Assembly: GCA_029011315.1 (NCBI GenBank)
Contig: JAQXLA010000019.1
Location: 114,569-178,568, forward strand
Reading direction: 5' to 3'
Length of the DNA stretch: 64,000 nt
DNA from: Desulfovibrionaceae bacterium
GTDB taxonomy: Bacteria; Desulfobacterota; Desulfovibrionia; Desulfovibrionales; Desulfovibrionaceae
Part shown: positions 43,106 through 52,103 of the stretch, piece after piece
Layout of the letters: every line of letters starts with the position of its first letter
How positions within the stretch are numbered: the stretch's first letter is position 1
The notes under the pieces: model-generated
Seen by the model: the letters and a program-made list of their open reading frames with translations, nothing else
Databases searched by the model: none
Told to the model about the DNA's origin: nothing
Made by a program: the position numbers and the translations under genes

Positions 43106-43762
43106 ATGTCCGAATTTCAGACAATACCGATTCTTCATACGCAGGATTCTATCATTGGAACAGGAAAAATTCAGTGCATCCATGATGGGGTCTGTATCAT
43201 TGCCGGCGATATCGGCATGATCCGTGCCGTACGCTCGGCGGGATGCCTTTTGGAGCCGCAAAAAAACGATCTGGTCGCAGTTCTTATGACCCCTGAAAAA
43301 AGCTATGTGCTTCATGTCCTCGAGCGTCAGGAAGATACGGGATCTGTTGTTCTGCCAACTTCAACAGAGATTAGAACCGTTCGGGGACAGACTTCCTTGT
43401 CTTTGAATCATGATTGTATTACCCTGAATGCTGGAGAATCGCTGAAGCTGACAGGAAACAGCATTGAAGCCCGTGCCATTTCCTCGGCTGATCTTTCTGC
43501 AGAATCCGTGACGCTTTCCGGAAAACGTCTGCGGCAGCATTTCGGCAGCGTACTTCATCTCTGCGGCACAATGTTGTCTCAAATTGGACTTTTCTTTGCA
43601 AACAGAGAAAAAAGCGTTGTCCGGATCAGCGGATCTCAGGAAACCTATTCAGGCAGCATCCGCATGGAAGCGGAAAAGCGGCTGCGCATACGCGCTGAAA
43701 ATGCGGACGCCGTCACCCGGGAAACATTTTCCATCGACGGTAAAAAAATCAATCTCGGATAA
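43106..43762 (+). CDS. DUF3540 domain protein (T6SS spike-associated)
   Basis: The 218-residue protein has an N-terminal OB-like barrel (GTGKIQCIHDGVCIIAGDIG, RSAGCLLEPQKNDLVAVLM, SYVLHVLERQEDTG). After that comes a repetitive beta-helical stretch (SLSLNHDCITLNAGESLKLT, EARAISSADLSAESVTLSGK) resembling the tip of VgrG. DUF3540 proteins occur next to DUF2169, pentapeptide and PIPY/PAAR-like proteins in extended spike modules and may act as a miniature VgrG-like adaptor. The gene starts ten bases after the previous one with AAGGAG upstream. Confidence 0.8.
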   Translation: MSEFQTIPILHTQDSIIGTGKIQCIHDGVCIIAGDIGMIRAVRSAGCLLEPQKNDLVAVLMTPEKSYVLHVLERQEDTGSVVLPTSTEIRTVRGQTSLSLNHDCITLNAGESLKLTGNSIEARAISSADLSAESVTLSGKRLRQHFGSVLHLCGTMLSQIGLFFANREKSVVRISGSQETYSGSIRMEAEKRLRIRAENADAVTRETFSIDGKKINLG

Positions 43763-43792
43763 AAACATATCTAGAAAAACGGATTAAATCGT

Positions 43793-44197
43793 ATGGGAAA
43801 TCCAGCGATGACAAATATGGGCGGAATGTTTACCGCAACGACGCCGGACGTTTGCAAAACGCCCACTCCAGGAAGCCCGGTACCCATTCCCTATCCCAAC
43901 ATTTCTCAGGGAACCATGCTTGACGTCTCTTCTCTTGCCAAGAAGGTCCAGATCTGCGGCGGGAAACCGGCTCTTGTCACGTCCAGCACGATGCTCAGCA
44001 ATGGTGATGAAGCGGGAACAGCAGGAGGGGTCGCGAGTAGCAAATTCATCGGAAAAACAGAATTTACCTCCGGAAGCGTCAAAGTGCGGATTGAGGGTAA
44101 AAGTGCTGTTCGGCTTGGGGATCCCACAACGCAAAATGAAAAAAATACTGCTGGGATGGCGACAGCACCATCTCAGACAAAGGTGTTTCTCGGATGA
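43793..44197 (+). CDS. PAAR-like (DUF4150, PIPY-motif) spike-tip protein
   Basis: The 134-residue protein has GSPVPIPYPNISQGTML, the PIPY signature of the PAAR-like family, followed by the conserved SAVRLGDPTTQNEKNT. PAAR-like domains sharpen the VgrG tip and often carry fused toxins. This one is a stand-alone domain with no C-terminal extension, so effectors would have to bind non-covalently. Its last four bases overlap the start of tssJ. Confidence 0.85.
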   Translation: MGNPAMTNMGGMFTATTPDVCKTPTPGSPVPIPYPNISQGTMLDVSSLAKKVQICGGKPALVTSSTMLSNGDEAGTAGGVASSKFIGKTEFTSGSVKVRIEGKSAVRLGDPTTQNEKNTAGMATAPSQTKVFLG

Positions 44198-44778
44198 TTC
44201 GCCTATTCTGCGCTGCAATATGCGTTCTGCTCTGCGCCTGCGCTTCTGAACAACCGCGTCGATCGGATATGCCTCCGGAACCAACGCCTGCAGAAAAACC
44301 GCAGGATGTCGTATGGGGCTTTGGTCAACAGGCCATTACCCTGAAGATCATTGCCAAACCCGATTTGAACAGTGTCAGAGACGTGTCTCATGCTCTTGAA
44401 ATCTGCGTCATGCAGGCAAAGAACCGTGAAGCTTTCTTCCCCGCGGCAGCCGATCCCCAAGGCATCACGGAATTGCTTCAGTGCAAAGCAGATGGACAGA
44501 ATATCGTGTCGGCGAAAAGAATCCACGTTCAGCCTGGACAACAGATGACCGTGCATCTGGATCGCATGGAAGGTGCCCGATTTCTCGCCGCAGCTGCAGG
44601 CTTCAACGACCTGATTCCCGAAGACTGCTTTAGCGTCGTCTCCATTCCCCTGCATGAAATAACAGGCCGCAACTGGCATTTCGGGCTGAATCGATCCTAT
44701 TCCGTTGCGAATATGGACGCCTGGCTTTTTCTTTCCGATCGCAAGCTTCATCTTGAAGGAGCAGAACGTGTATTCTGA
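44194..44778 (+). CDS. tssJ: T6SS outer-membrane lipoprotein TssJ
   Basis: The 194-residue precursor has a lipoprotein signal MIRLFCAAICVLLCACASE with the lipidated cysteine at residue 16. The mature domain is a two-layered beta-sandwich of the SciN type (QAITLKIIAKPDLNSVRD, RIHVQPGQQMTVHLDRMEGA, FLAAAAGFNDL). It anchors the TssL-TssM membrane complex to the outer membrane. The start overlaps the PAAR-like gene by four bases, and the end overlaps the tssK start. Confidence 0.92.
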   Translation: MIRLFCAAICVLLCACASEQPRRSDMPPEPTPAEKPQDVVWGFGQQAITLKIIAKPDLNSVRDVSHALEICVMQAKNREAFFPAAADPQGITELLQCKADGQNIVSAKRIHVQPGQQMTVHLDRMEGARFLAAAAGFNDLIPEDCFSVVSIPLHEITGRNWHFGLNRSYSVANMDAWLFLSDRKLHLEGAERVF

Positions 44779-46165
44779 AAAACGTCTTTTCTGGGAACAA
44801 GGCACTCTTCTTCAGCCACAGCATTTTCAGCTTCAGGATCTTCAGTCTTTCGAAGACGGATGGTATCCGGCAGCATTGCTCTGTCCATATCTGTGGGGAA
44901 TCAGCAAAATCAGCATTCGAGAAGAAGCCCTGCAGACCCAGATTTTCACTGTCGATGATTTGGATATGCTGTTCCCTGACGGAGCGAGGATCATCGCCGG
45001 AAAGAATGCCGTTCTGGCCTCGAAGTCCTTCGCTAAGCTGTGGACAAATCGAGATCATCCTTTGACCGTCTACATCGGTCTGATGCCGTTTTCCTCACAA
45101 GGCGGCAATACCGTTGAAAAGGAACTTCTGCCTGGTCAGATAGCCGAGACGGAAGCGCGTTTCATCGCGCCTGTTTCTCCGGCTCAGATTCCGGATCTTC
45201 ACGGATCCGGCCCAGATGCGGAAATACGCTTCATGCTCTACAATGCACGCGTCCTTTTTGAAACAGAAACGGATCTTCTCAGTCGGATGTCCGCCGTTCC
45301 GGTGGCAAGACTGATTCAGAACGGCGATCGCGTAGAACTCGATCCAGACTACATACCTCCCTGCATCTCGATCCGGGCATCCGAAACCCTGATGCGCATT
45401 ACGGAAACCGCACGCAACATTCTTCTGGCCAGGGTCGATGAATTGTCAGATTACCGGATCCCATTTGTTCAGGGCTCTCAAGTCACCGTTACAATGCAAA
45501 GTTTAGGATGCCATCTGCTTTTGAGCATTCTCTCCCGTTCTCTTCCTCTTCTGGAGCATCTTCGAGAGACTCCAAATCTTCACCCGTGGCTTCTGTACGC
45601 TCTTTTTCGTCAAATTTTTGGAGAACTGTCGATCTTTACCGGCAATCTTTCCCCCCTGGGTGAAACGGAAAGCGGGGAACGCTTTCTTCCGGCGACCTAC
45701 TGCCACGACAATCTTCGTGCCTGCTTTGGTTCCATTCCTCATTATCTCAAACTGCTGACCGCATCTTTTGCCAGACGCCCCGACGGAGAGCTGGCCTTTA
45801 CAGAACAACAGGACAGAAGCCTGCGGTGCATACTGCAGGATCTGCCACCCGAACCGTATGCCGTATGGCTTCAGGTGCGCAGTGCTGACATGCTTGAAAA
45901 TATTCGCCTCAACATTCAGGAACGGGCTAAACTGGCAGCCACGTCCGATCTTTGGGATCTGGTTACCTATGCTCTCCCCGGCATTCCCCTCTCTTTTTCA
46001 GAAATGCCGCCAGGAGGACTGCCAAAGCGAAGCGATACGGCATTCTTTCGCATTCACACAGAAACGCCTCTGTGGAAAGCCGCTCTGGCACAGCAAAGTC
46101 TTTCGCTGTTTCTGCCTGACATGATCCCAAACGGTATGCTTCAACTTATCCTGATGAGGGAGTAA
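44768..46165 (+). CDS. tssK: T6SS baseplate-membrane connector TssK
   Basis: The 465-residue protein has the family start VYSEKRLFWEQGTLLQPQHF and the later SLGCHLLLSILSRSLPLLEH, HPWLLYALFRQIFGELSIF and CHDNLRACFGSIPHYLKLL segments. TssK trimers link the TssFGE wedge to TssM and TssL. A GTG start at 44768 is chosen. GGAG lies seven bases upstream and this position begins the conserved N-terminus. It overlaps tssJ by eleven bases. Confidence 0.93.
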   Translation: MYSEKRLFWEQGTLLQPQHFQLQDLQSFEDGWYPAALLCPYLWGISKISIREEALQTQIFTVDDLDMLFPDGARIIAGKNAVLASKSFAKLWTNRDHPLTVYIGLMPFSSQGGNTVEKELLPGQIAETEARFIAPVSPAQIPDLHGSGPDAEIRFMLYNARVLFETETDLLSRMSAVPVARLIQNGDRVELDPDYIPPCISIRASETLMRITETARNILLARVDELSDYRIPFVQGSQVTVTMQSLGCHLLLSILSRSLPLLEHLRETPNLHPWLLYALFRQIFGELSIFTGNLSPLGETESGERFLPATYCHDNLRACFGSIPHYLKLLTASFARRPDGELAFTEQQDRSLRCILQDLPPEPYAVWLQVRSADMLENIRLNIQERAKLAATSDLWDLVTYALPGIPLSFSEMPPGGLPKRSDTAFFRIHTETPLWKAALAQQSLSLFLPDMIPNGMLQLILMRE

Positions 46166-46169
46166 GAAC

Positions 46170-46898
46170 ATGAGGATTCTCATTGAACGCTTCCGACCTT
46201 TTTTGTCGCTGATTCTGCATCTGTGTCATACAGAAACAGGAATGGCTCTCTCCTGGGACGATATTGAGCTTCAAATTGACAATGCCGTGCACAATGAATT
46301 GGAACAGATACCTCCAGCCGATATTCTGCCAGCCGATCTCCAGGCATGCCGTCTTGCGGCCTACGCCTTTGCCGATGAAAAGCTTGCCTCAAGGTCTGGA
46401 AATGACGGCTCTGCTGGGGGATGGTTTTCCCGTACGCTGCAGAGAAAATTGCTTCACACCGATCAAGCCGGAGATCTTTTCTATGACGCGCTTCGCAGAC
46501 TCTCCTTGCGCCTGCCCCGTGTCGCCGACCATCCTCTCCAGACACTTCCGGAAATTTTTGCCTCAGCGGAAACCGTTCTGAAAAACAGGAGTTCTTCAGA
46601 ATCCTGTTCCGCTTCAGAAAGCATCGCCTTTTTCGGCTGGTGCCTGCTCTGCGGATTTCGCGGCCGTCTACGCGATGATCTTTCATCCCTGCAGAAAGCG
46701 CGCGGCGCAGCTTTCCATCTGCTTTCCGTCTGCGACTCAAAGGAGCAGGAAATGCCGGCTGTCACGCTAGATCCTGAAAAGCCCGTTCCTATCTCCGCAG
46801 ATCCTGAAGCTCTGCTTCATTGGCTTGTTCCGGCGGCGATTTCCATTATCTGGTATATCCTTTGTACCGATTTTGTGACCTCTATTTCCATTCCTTAA
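46170..46898 (+). CDS. tssL: T6SS inner-membrane protein TssL (DotU family)
   Basis: The 242-residue protein has a helical cytoplasmic domain (RFRPFLSLILHLCHTETGMA, CRLAAYAFADEKLASRSG, LFYDALRRLSLRLP) and a single C-terminal membrane anchor (LLHWLVPAAISIIWYILC) with a very short tail. There is no OmpA/peptidoglycan-binding extension. The peptidoglycan contact may be provided by the AMIN-like protein encoded after tssM. It begins four bases after tssK. Confidence 0.88.
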   Translation: MRILIERFRPFLSLILHLCHTETGMALSWDDIELQIDNAVHNELEQIPPADILPADLQACRLAAYAFADEKLASRSGNDGSAGGWFSRTLQRKLLHTDQAGDLFYDALRRLSLRLPRVADHPLQTLPEIFASAETVLKNRSSSESCSASESIAFFGWCLLCGFRGRLRDDLSSLQKARGAAFHLLSVCDSKEQEMPAVTLDPEKPVPISADPEALLHWLVPAAISIIWYILCTDFVTSISIP

Positions 46899-46914
46899 AA
46901 ACAGGTCCGACTCA

Positions 46915-49900
46915 ATGCTTGCCTTTTTCAAAAAAACAGCTGTCGTTATCCTGATCAGCGCGCTGATCGGCATAGGTGCCGTTCTCCTTTTTCTGACCAT
47001 GTGGTGGTTCAACTGGCCGTTTCTCACGCTTGCCATTGCCGTCTGCACGCTTGGATCGCTGATTCTCTGTTTCTTTGCCGGAAGGCAATTTCTGATCTGG
47101 AACAACAGACGCCGGTATGTACGCAAGGTTCTGAACGAACAGCAGACGCTGCACAGCGAGCCGGAACAACATGATAATGCCGTAGACGAAGCCTGGATGC
47201 GAGGCATGCGCATTATTGAACGATCCGGAAGCAGTGCCTGCGCGCTGCCATGGTTCCTTGTCTTTGGACGAAAAGGATCCGGAAAAACATGGCTTGCCCA
47301 AAGCTTTTCTGCGGATAGCCCGGAACTGGATCATGAAGCACCATTCTGCTGGCATTTTCTCCCAGATTCCGTTCTTATTGAAGTGAGCGGTGTTTTTTTT
47401 GAAGATGCCTCTTCCTGTCGTCCGGCGTGGGAACGTTTTCTGACGCTACTGAGCGAGGCCAGACGAAAAGAACCCGTCAACGGGCTGATCTTCACATGTC
47501 GCTCTCCGGATCTTGCCGAATGCGCCAATCCCGCATCTGGCGTTAATGCCGAACAGCAAATCCGAAATGATGCCAGACGCATGCTCAGCTTGGCACAGGA
47601 TATTCAGTCTGTGTTCGGCACACGCATGCCACTGTATTTCTGTGCGACATTTGGCGACGTTCTGCCTGGGATACGGGATCTTCTGACATCTCTGACTGTC
47701 GAAGAACGTTCTCAAGTGATCGGTACGGACGATCTATGCGATTTGGGAGGCGAAAAAGCATTGCGCAGAGCCTCAGAACAGCTGGATCGCCTCATTCTGC
47801 AGAGTGTGTTGCGCTGTGAACCTCGGGGAGATATCCTTGATGCTCCGCTTGCCCCGCTTACCCTCCTCAAAGGAATCCTGGCCGCAGAAGAAATCCTAAG
47901 GCGATCCTCGCCTCACGCTCCGGCACCACTTCCAGGCGGTTTCTACATTACCGCTCAGGCTGAGGACAATGCTCCAGTCTGCTTCGCCAAGCTCTTCTTT
48001 ACATCCCTTCTGCCTGACGCGCGTATGCAATTGGTTCCTTCTGAGCCTCCGTCCGTCCGCTCGCATCTGTATGGAATGAGCAATCTGCTCTGGTATCTGG
48101 CGACCTTCGCCTTTTGCTGCATGACTGCCGCCAACACCTTATACAACGTGCAGGCACTGTCAAATCTGCCACCTATGCCGCATCAGTCAGACCCAATTCC
48201 GGCTGCACAGGTACTTTCATCCCGTCTGAACACGCTGGAAAACGCCGAAAAGCACTGGTGGTTTCCCGGATTGGGACTGAATCGCGTTCAGGAAATCGGA
48301 GAGCAGGAACAAACGAATTTTCTCGATTTCATGATCGCAAATTTGATTCAACCTCTTATCGTTTCCTTGAAAAACACCGATGCGCAGACAGGGGAATCAC
48401 TGGAACGGCTGCTCTGGATGCAGGAGGCTCTGTCCGCCGCGGAAAACACGGGATCCTGTGATTCCGTCCGCAAACAGCCGTTTCCCATTGGCACGACCGC
48501 ATGCAGGTTCTGGTCGCTGGATTTCGGAGAACTTTTTCTCTCATTCGCCGAACATGCTGATCCGCAGCAAAGAAAGCACATCTCAGCTTCTCTTTCAGAA
48601 GCGGCGTTCGCACTTCTTCGGAACGACAAAGCCGATTTTTTTGATCGCTTAACGGAACATATCAACGAGCGATTCGGACAGTATGCTATTCACCTTTCCG
48701 ACTTCTGGATTGGCGTGCCGGACGGCACAGCCGACGCAAAAACGATTCCTGCCTGCTATACCGTCAAGGGCTATTCTGCGTTGCAGACGACTCTCAGAAG
48801 ACTGATGCCCTCTGAGGAACACGATCTCGCCTTTAAAGAAATGCCTTTCTGGAAAAATTACATCCGCAGCTATGCCGAAGCCTGGGCTGATTTCGCCGCC
48901 GGATCCGATGAAGCCTGGCAAGGCAACAGCCGCGCGGATTCTCTGTTCGTGCAAGCTTCAGGGAAACGCTTTGATGACGATCCTTCCATACGGATTCTCA
49001 AAAAAATGGCCCGGGAACTGACACCACTGCGCAGTGAAGCCGGAGCGGCAGTCTGGATCCAGGATTTGTATAAAATTGATGCCGCGCTGCAGGTAGCTTC
49101 TTCCTCTGATAACGAAACAGATTCCTCTTTCTGGCATGTGCCCGTTACCTTATTCCGCGCGGCGAAGGAAGTGCCTGACGCACTCCGCACTTTGAAAGAA
49201 ACACTGCCCGATCCAGGGCAGTTTATGCGGTCTGTTGCAGCTCTCCATGCTTACGCTTCAGAGATACAGAATTTAAGAATTCTGCTCAACAGCGGAGAAA
49301 ACTGCCTGGAGCTGTCCCGCACGCTGTATGGAGGCAAACAGTACGGCGACCCGGACAAAACTGCGGCCGTCGCTGCGGATCGCCAGCTTCAGGAGACGCT
49401 TCGTCTGCTCAATATCCGGACAGAAAACAGCCGCAACGCCATCAATATGCCCGATTTCGGTTCCCGGTCTCCTGCGGCCTCACTGCTCCGCGGGCCGCTG
49501 CGCTTTCTCACGCACGCAATCGTTATTTCAGCTTCGCTGGAACTTCAGCGTATTTGGGAATCCGATGTGATTACGCCCTCTCTTCTTTTTTCTCCGGATC
49601 ATCAATATGAAGGCATATTCGGAGAAAGGGGAACTGTCAGTATTTTTATCAAAGAACAGGCTACCCCGTTCATGGATCGCCGACCTGACGCTTTCTCTGC
49701 AAAACGGCGCATTGGAGAAACTTTTCCTTTTACGGCCGATTTTCTAACTTTTGCCCGCCTTGGACAATCTGTTCAAACCGTCCCGCTCAAGGAAAGCTAC
49801 GCGCTTGTCCTGGCTTCCCAGACCTGCGACGTAAATCCCGATGCAGCTGAGCGCATTGAATACGTGCAGTGCACTGTCAGCGACGGATCAGGCAATCAGG

Positions 49901-50223
49901 TCACACTGCGCAATAGCAACTACCCAAATCGTACGGCATTCACGTTCCGCACTGGACAGGTCGGATCGGCAAAAATGGAAATCACCTTTCCTTCCGTTAC
50001 TCTGAAACTTCAATATGCGGACTGCCTTGCCTTTTTGCGGGAATTTTCCGGAGGAGAGCGAATTTTTACTCAGGATGATTTTCCGGAATCAGCCCGGATT
50101 ATGGAATCTCTCGGCATTCGCCGCATTACCGTGCGCATTCTGCCTGAAAACAGTTCAGAACTGCTTGCATTAACGGATCTCGAACCGCCTCAGCTCCCTG
50201 AACGCATTGTCAGGGCCTGGTAA
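46915..50223 (+). CDS. tssM: T6SS inner-membrane protein TssM (IcmF family)
   Basis: The 1102-residue core of the membrane complex has two N-terminal membrane helices (VVILISALIGIGAVLLFLTM and FLTLAIAVCTLGSLILCFFA). A cytoplasmic NTPase domain follows with P-loop FGRKGSGKTWLA near residue 119, then a third helix near residue 390 (LLWYLATFAFCCMTAANTL). A large periplasmic domain ends in the beta-rich region that contacts TssJ. The Walker A is intact, whereas many TssM have lost it. Its stop is one base before the next gene. Confidence 0.94.
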   Translation: MLAFFKKTAVVILISALIGIGAVLLFLTMWWFNWPFLTLAIAVCTLGSLILCFFAGRQFLIWNNRRRYVRKVLNEQQTLHSEPEQHDNAVDEAWMRGMRIIERSGSSACALPWFLVFGRKGSGKTWLAQSFSADSPELDHEAPFCWHFLPDSVLIEVSGVFFEDASSCRPAWERFLTLLSEARRKEPVNGLIFTCRSPDLAECANPASGVNAEQQIRNDARRMLSLAQDIQSVFGTRMPLYFCATFGDVLPGIRDLLTSLTVEERSQVIGTDDLCDLGGEKALRRASEQLDRLILQSVLRCEPRGDILDAPLAPLTLLKGILAAEEILRRSSPHAPAPLPGGFYITAQAEDNAPVCFAKLFFTSLLPDARMQLVPSEPPSVRSHLYGMSNLLWYLATFAFCCMTAANTLYNVQALSNLPPMPHQSDPIPAAQVLSSRLNTLENAEKHWWFPGLGLNRVQEIGEQEQTNFLDFMIANLIQPLIVSLKNTDAQTGESLERLLWMQEALSAAENTGSCDSVRKQPFPIGTTACRFWSLDFGELFLSFAEHADPQQRKHISASLSEAAFALLRNDKADFFDRLTEHINERFGQYAIHLSDFWIGVPDGTADAKTIPACYTVKGYSALQTTLRRLMPSEEHDLAFKEMPFWKNYIRSYAEAWADFAAGSDEAWQGNSRADSLFVQASGKRFDDDPSIRILKKMARELTPLRSEAGAAVWIQDLYKIDAALQVASSSDNETDSSFWHVPVTLFRAAKEVPDALRTLKETLPDPGQFMRSVAALHAYASEIQNLRILLNSGENCLELSRTLYGGKQYGDPDKTAAVAADRQLQETLRLLNIRTENSRNAINMPDFGSRSPAASLLRGPLRFLTHAIVISASLELQRIWESDVITPSLLFSPDHQYEGIFGERGTVSIFIKEQATPFMDRRPDAFSAKRRIGETFPFTADFLTFARLGQSVQTVPLKESYALVLASQTCDVNPDAAERIEYVQCTVSDGSGNQVTLRNSNYPNRTAFTFRTGQVGSAKMEITFPSVTLKLQYADCLAFLREFSGGERIFTQDDFPESARIMESLGIRRITVRILPENSSELLALTDLEPPQLPERIVRAW

Positions 50224-50224
50224 T

Positions 50225-50815
50225 ATGGATGTGCAAATGAATGATATCATCAGAAAACAACTCCGCATAGCGGCAGGTTTCTGGATTGCCGGAATGCTGC
50301 TGCTTATTTTCCTTGTCGTACGCGGCATCGGTGCAAAAGACGGATCTTCAGCACTGATCTTTCTTTTTTCCCGGCGTACTCCGGCTGTTTCAGAACATCT
50401 GCAACCTCTGGAAAATCCGGTTCCGGTTTCTGCCCCCGCTCCGCAGAAACTCTCCAAAGAACTCCCTGCGGATCAGCCGCTTTCCAAAGGCAGGAAATCA
50501 GGCAGCGGATACTTTGGATCGCCGACTATCTCGCAGAATGCCGATAGTAATGTTGTCATTTTTCTGCCGCTGCAGGGCACTGTCGGAGAATATGAAAATT
50601 TCTACTGGAACAATGGGCGTTCTGTCGTTCTCGATTTTTACGGCATTCATTCCTCTCAATCTCAAAACAGGGAAGTAAAAATCGGGGCTGTCCGTTTCCT
50701 GCAGATTGCGGATCATGGATCCTTTACCCGCATTTCCCTGACTTCAGGCACAGGGAAACTTACAGCCCAACCTTTTGCGAAATCAAACGGAATTGAAATC
50801 CGCATAGCGCAATAA
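50225..50815 (+). CDS. Membrane-anchored AMIN-like domain protein in the T6SS cluster
   Basis: The 196-residue protein has one N-terminal membrane helix (RIAAGFWIAGMLLLIFLVVR), a Pro-rich periplasmic linker (residues about 55-95) and a C-terminal beta-rich domain. The domain's pattern VVIFLPLQGTVGEY, RSVVLDFYGI, VRFLQIADHGSFTRISLTS resembles AMIN domains, which bind peptidoglycan. Between tssM and tssE it is well placed to fix the membrane complex to the cell wall in place of an OmpA-type TagL/TssL extension. The AMIN call is by pattern only. The start at 50225 follows the tssM stop by one base. A second ATG lies four codons later. Confidence 0.62.
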   Translation: MDVQMNDIIRKQLRIAAGFWIAGMLLLIFLVVRGIGAKDGSSALIFLFSRRTPAVSEHLQPLENPVPVSAPAPQKLSKELPADQPLSKGRKSGSGYFGSPTISQNADSNVVIFLPLQGTVGEYENFYWNNGRSVVLDFYGIHSSQSQNREVKIGAVRFLQIADHGSFTRISLTSGTGKLTAQPFAKSNGIEIRIAQ

Positions 50816-50825
50816 GGGAGAGCAT

Positions 50826-51263
50826 ATGGAAAATAAACGTCTTCTGGAACGCATTCGGGAAATGGCAGGAAAGCCTAGATGGCGTGGAAACGATGATATT
50901 GAAACTATTCAGGAATCCATCCTGACGTATTTGAACAAATTGCTCAATACCCGTCAGGGATCAGCGATTGTTGCGGATAATTTTGGCATCCCTGATTTTT
51001 CCGCCCTGGCAGCATCCTTCAATCGCCGGGATGTTTCCGCCATTGAAAACAGCATTCAGGAAGTTGTATCGCGCTATGAAAAGCGCCTGAAAAATATTCG
51101 CGTAACGTTTGAGGAAAATCCGGATGATCCGCTAACCATCGCTTTTCACATGGAAGGAGATCTGGTTGGAACATCCGAACCGACATCTGTCTGTTTCCAG
51201 ACTGTTTTGGCTCAAAATGGATTTATCATTATCAAAAAAGACAGGATTGAAGAAAACTCATGA
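50826..51263 (+). CDS. tssE: T6SS baseplate subunit TssE (gp25-like)
   Basis: The 145-residue protein has the gp25/lysozyme-like fold of TssE. QESILTYLNKLLNTRQGSAI is near residue 30, followed by the conserved IPDFSALAAS and the SIQEVVSRYEKRLKNIRVTF core typical of family members. It is a wedge component that nucleates the sheath. AGGGAG precedes the ATG. The following STAS gene overlaps its last four bases, which ties the partner-switching module to apparatus translation. Confidence 0.9.
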   Translation: MENKRLLERIREMAGKPRWRGNDDIETIQESILTYLNKLLNTRQGSAIVADNFGIPDFSALAASFNRRDVSAIENSIQEVVSRYEKRLKNIRVTFEENPDDPLTIAFHMEGDLVGTSEPTSVCFQTVLAQNGFIIIKKDRIEENS

Positions 51264-51604
51264 AAATTACACGCATCAATAATGCGGATGCTGCCGTGCC
51301 TGAATTTGCCATCGAAGGGGCTCTGGATACGCTTGAAGCACCGAGATTTATCGAAATTCTGACCCAGGCTGTGACCTCCGAGACTAAAGGACTGATCGTA
51401 GACTGTACAGAAATGCCTTATCTGACAAGTACCGGACTCAGAGCCTTCATGATTATCGGCAAGGCTGTCATGGCCAATGGAGGCAAACTGATACCCTGCG
51501 GACTCGACGGTCTGGCTCTGGAAATTTTTTGTTCATCCGGATTTTCCCAGGTGTTTCCGCCAGCAGATACGGTTTCTGATGCACGGATGCAATTCAATCA
51601 ATAG
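51260..51604 (+). CDS. STAS-domain anti-sigma-factor antagonist (partner-switch protein)
   Basis: The 114-residue SpoIIAA/RsbV-like protein has the strand-helix core FAIEGALDTLEAPRFIEIL, GLIVDCTEMPYLTSTGL and RAFMIIGKAVMANGGKLIPC. The phospho-acceptor site usually reads D-S-S-G. Here it is T56-S57-T58-G59, so Ser57 or Thr58 would be the modified residue. It overlaps tssE by four bases (ATGA). In partner switching the unphosphorylated form binds the RsbW-like kinase encoded next. Confidence 0.9.
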   Translation: MKITRINNADAAVPEFAIEGALDTLEAPRFIEILTQAVTSETKGLIVDCTEMPYLTSTGLRAFMIIGKAVMANGGKLIPCGLDGLALEIFCSSGFSQVFPPADTVSDARMQFNQ

Positions 51605-51673
51605 CCATTACATCAAAAGCCAAGGAGGGCGCGTTCTCTCTCTGAGAGAATCTGCAGCGCGCAAAGCAACAAG

Positions 51674-52090
51674 ATGAAAGAATACGAATGCCCTGCTCTT
51701 CCGGAAAATCTTCGTCCTATTCTTGCTCTCGCCGCCGAGGAGCTTTCCGCCTGCGGCACCATCCGTGATGTTCGGGAACGGCTTTTTGTTATTTTGGAAG
51801 AACTCTTCAATAACGTTGCTTTCCATGCCTATGAAGGAATGGAGATCGGCCCTGTACGTATTCAGATGGCAGCGGATCAGGATTCTGTACTTCTCTGCAT
51901 TGAAGATCGAGGCGTCCCTTTCAATCCCCTGAACAATGAAAGCCTTGAAAAAAATCGCCTGAGCAATCTGGAAAGCTTTGAAGAGGGAGGAGCGGGGATC
52001 TTCTTGGTAAAAACCCTTGCGACAAACATTTCCTATGTCCGCCAAAACGGATGGAATCAGCTGAAAATTTTCATTGAAACCCGAAACTGA
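51674..52090 (+). CDS. RsbW/SpoIIAB-like serine kinase (HATPase anti-sigma-factor type)
   Basis: The 138-residue GHKL ATPase has the N-box EELFNNVAFHAYEG with its catalytic Glu/Asn, the G1 box CIEDRGVPFNPL and the glycine-rich GGAGIFLVKTLATNISYV. Such kinases phosphorylate the partner STAS protein and may bind a target (sigma factor or other) when free. No sigma factor is encoded nearby, so the output may be a T6SS protein or a distant regulator. The 69-base gap after the STAS gene is the largest inside this module. Confidence 0.88.
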   Translation: MKEYECPALPENLRPILALAAEELSACGTIRDVRERLFVILEELFNNVAFHAYEGMEIGPVRIQMAADQDSVLLCIEDRGVPFNPLNNESLEKNRLSNLESFEEGGAGIFLVKTLATNISYVRQNGWNQLKIFIETRN

Positions 52091-52103
52091 CAGGTTTTGG
52101 CTC

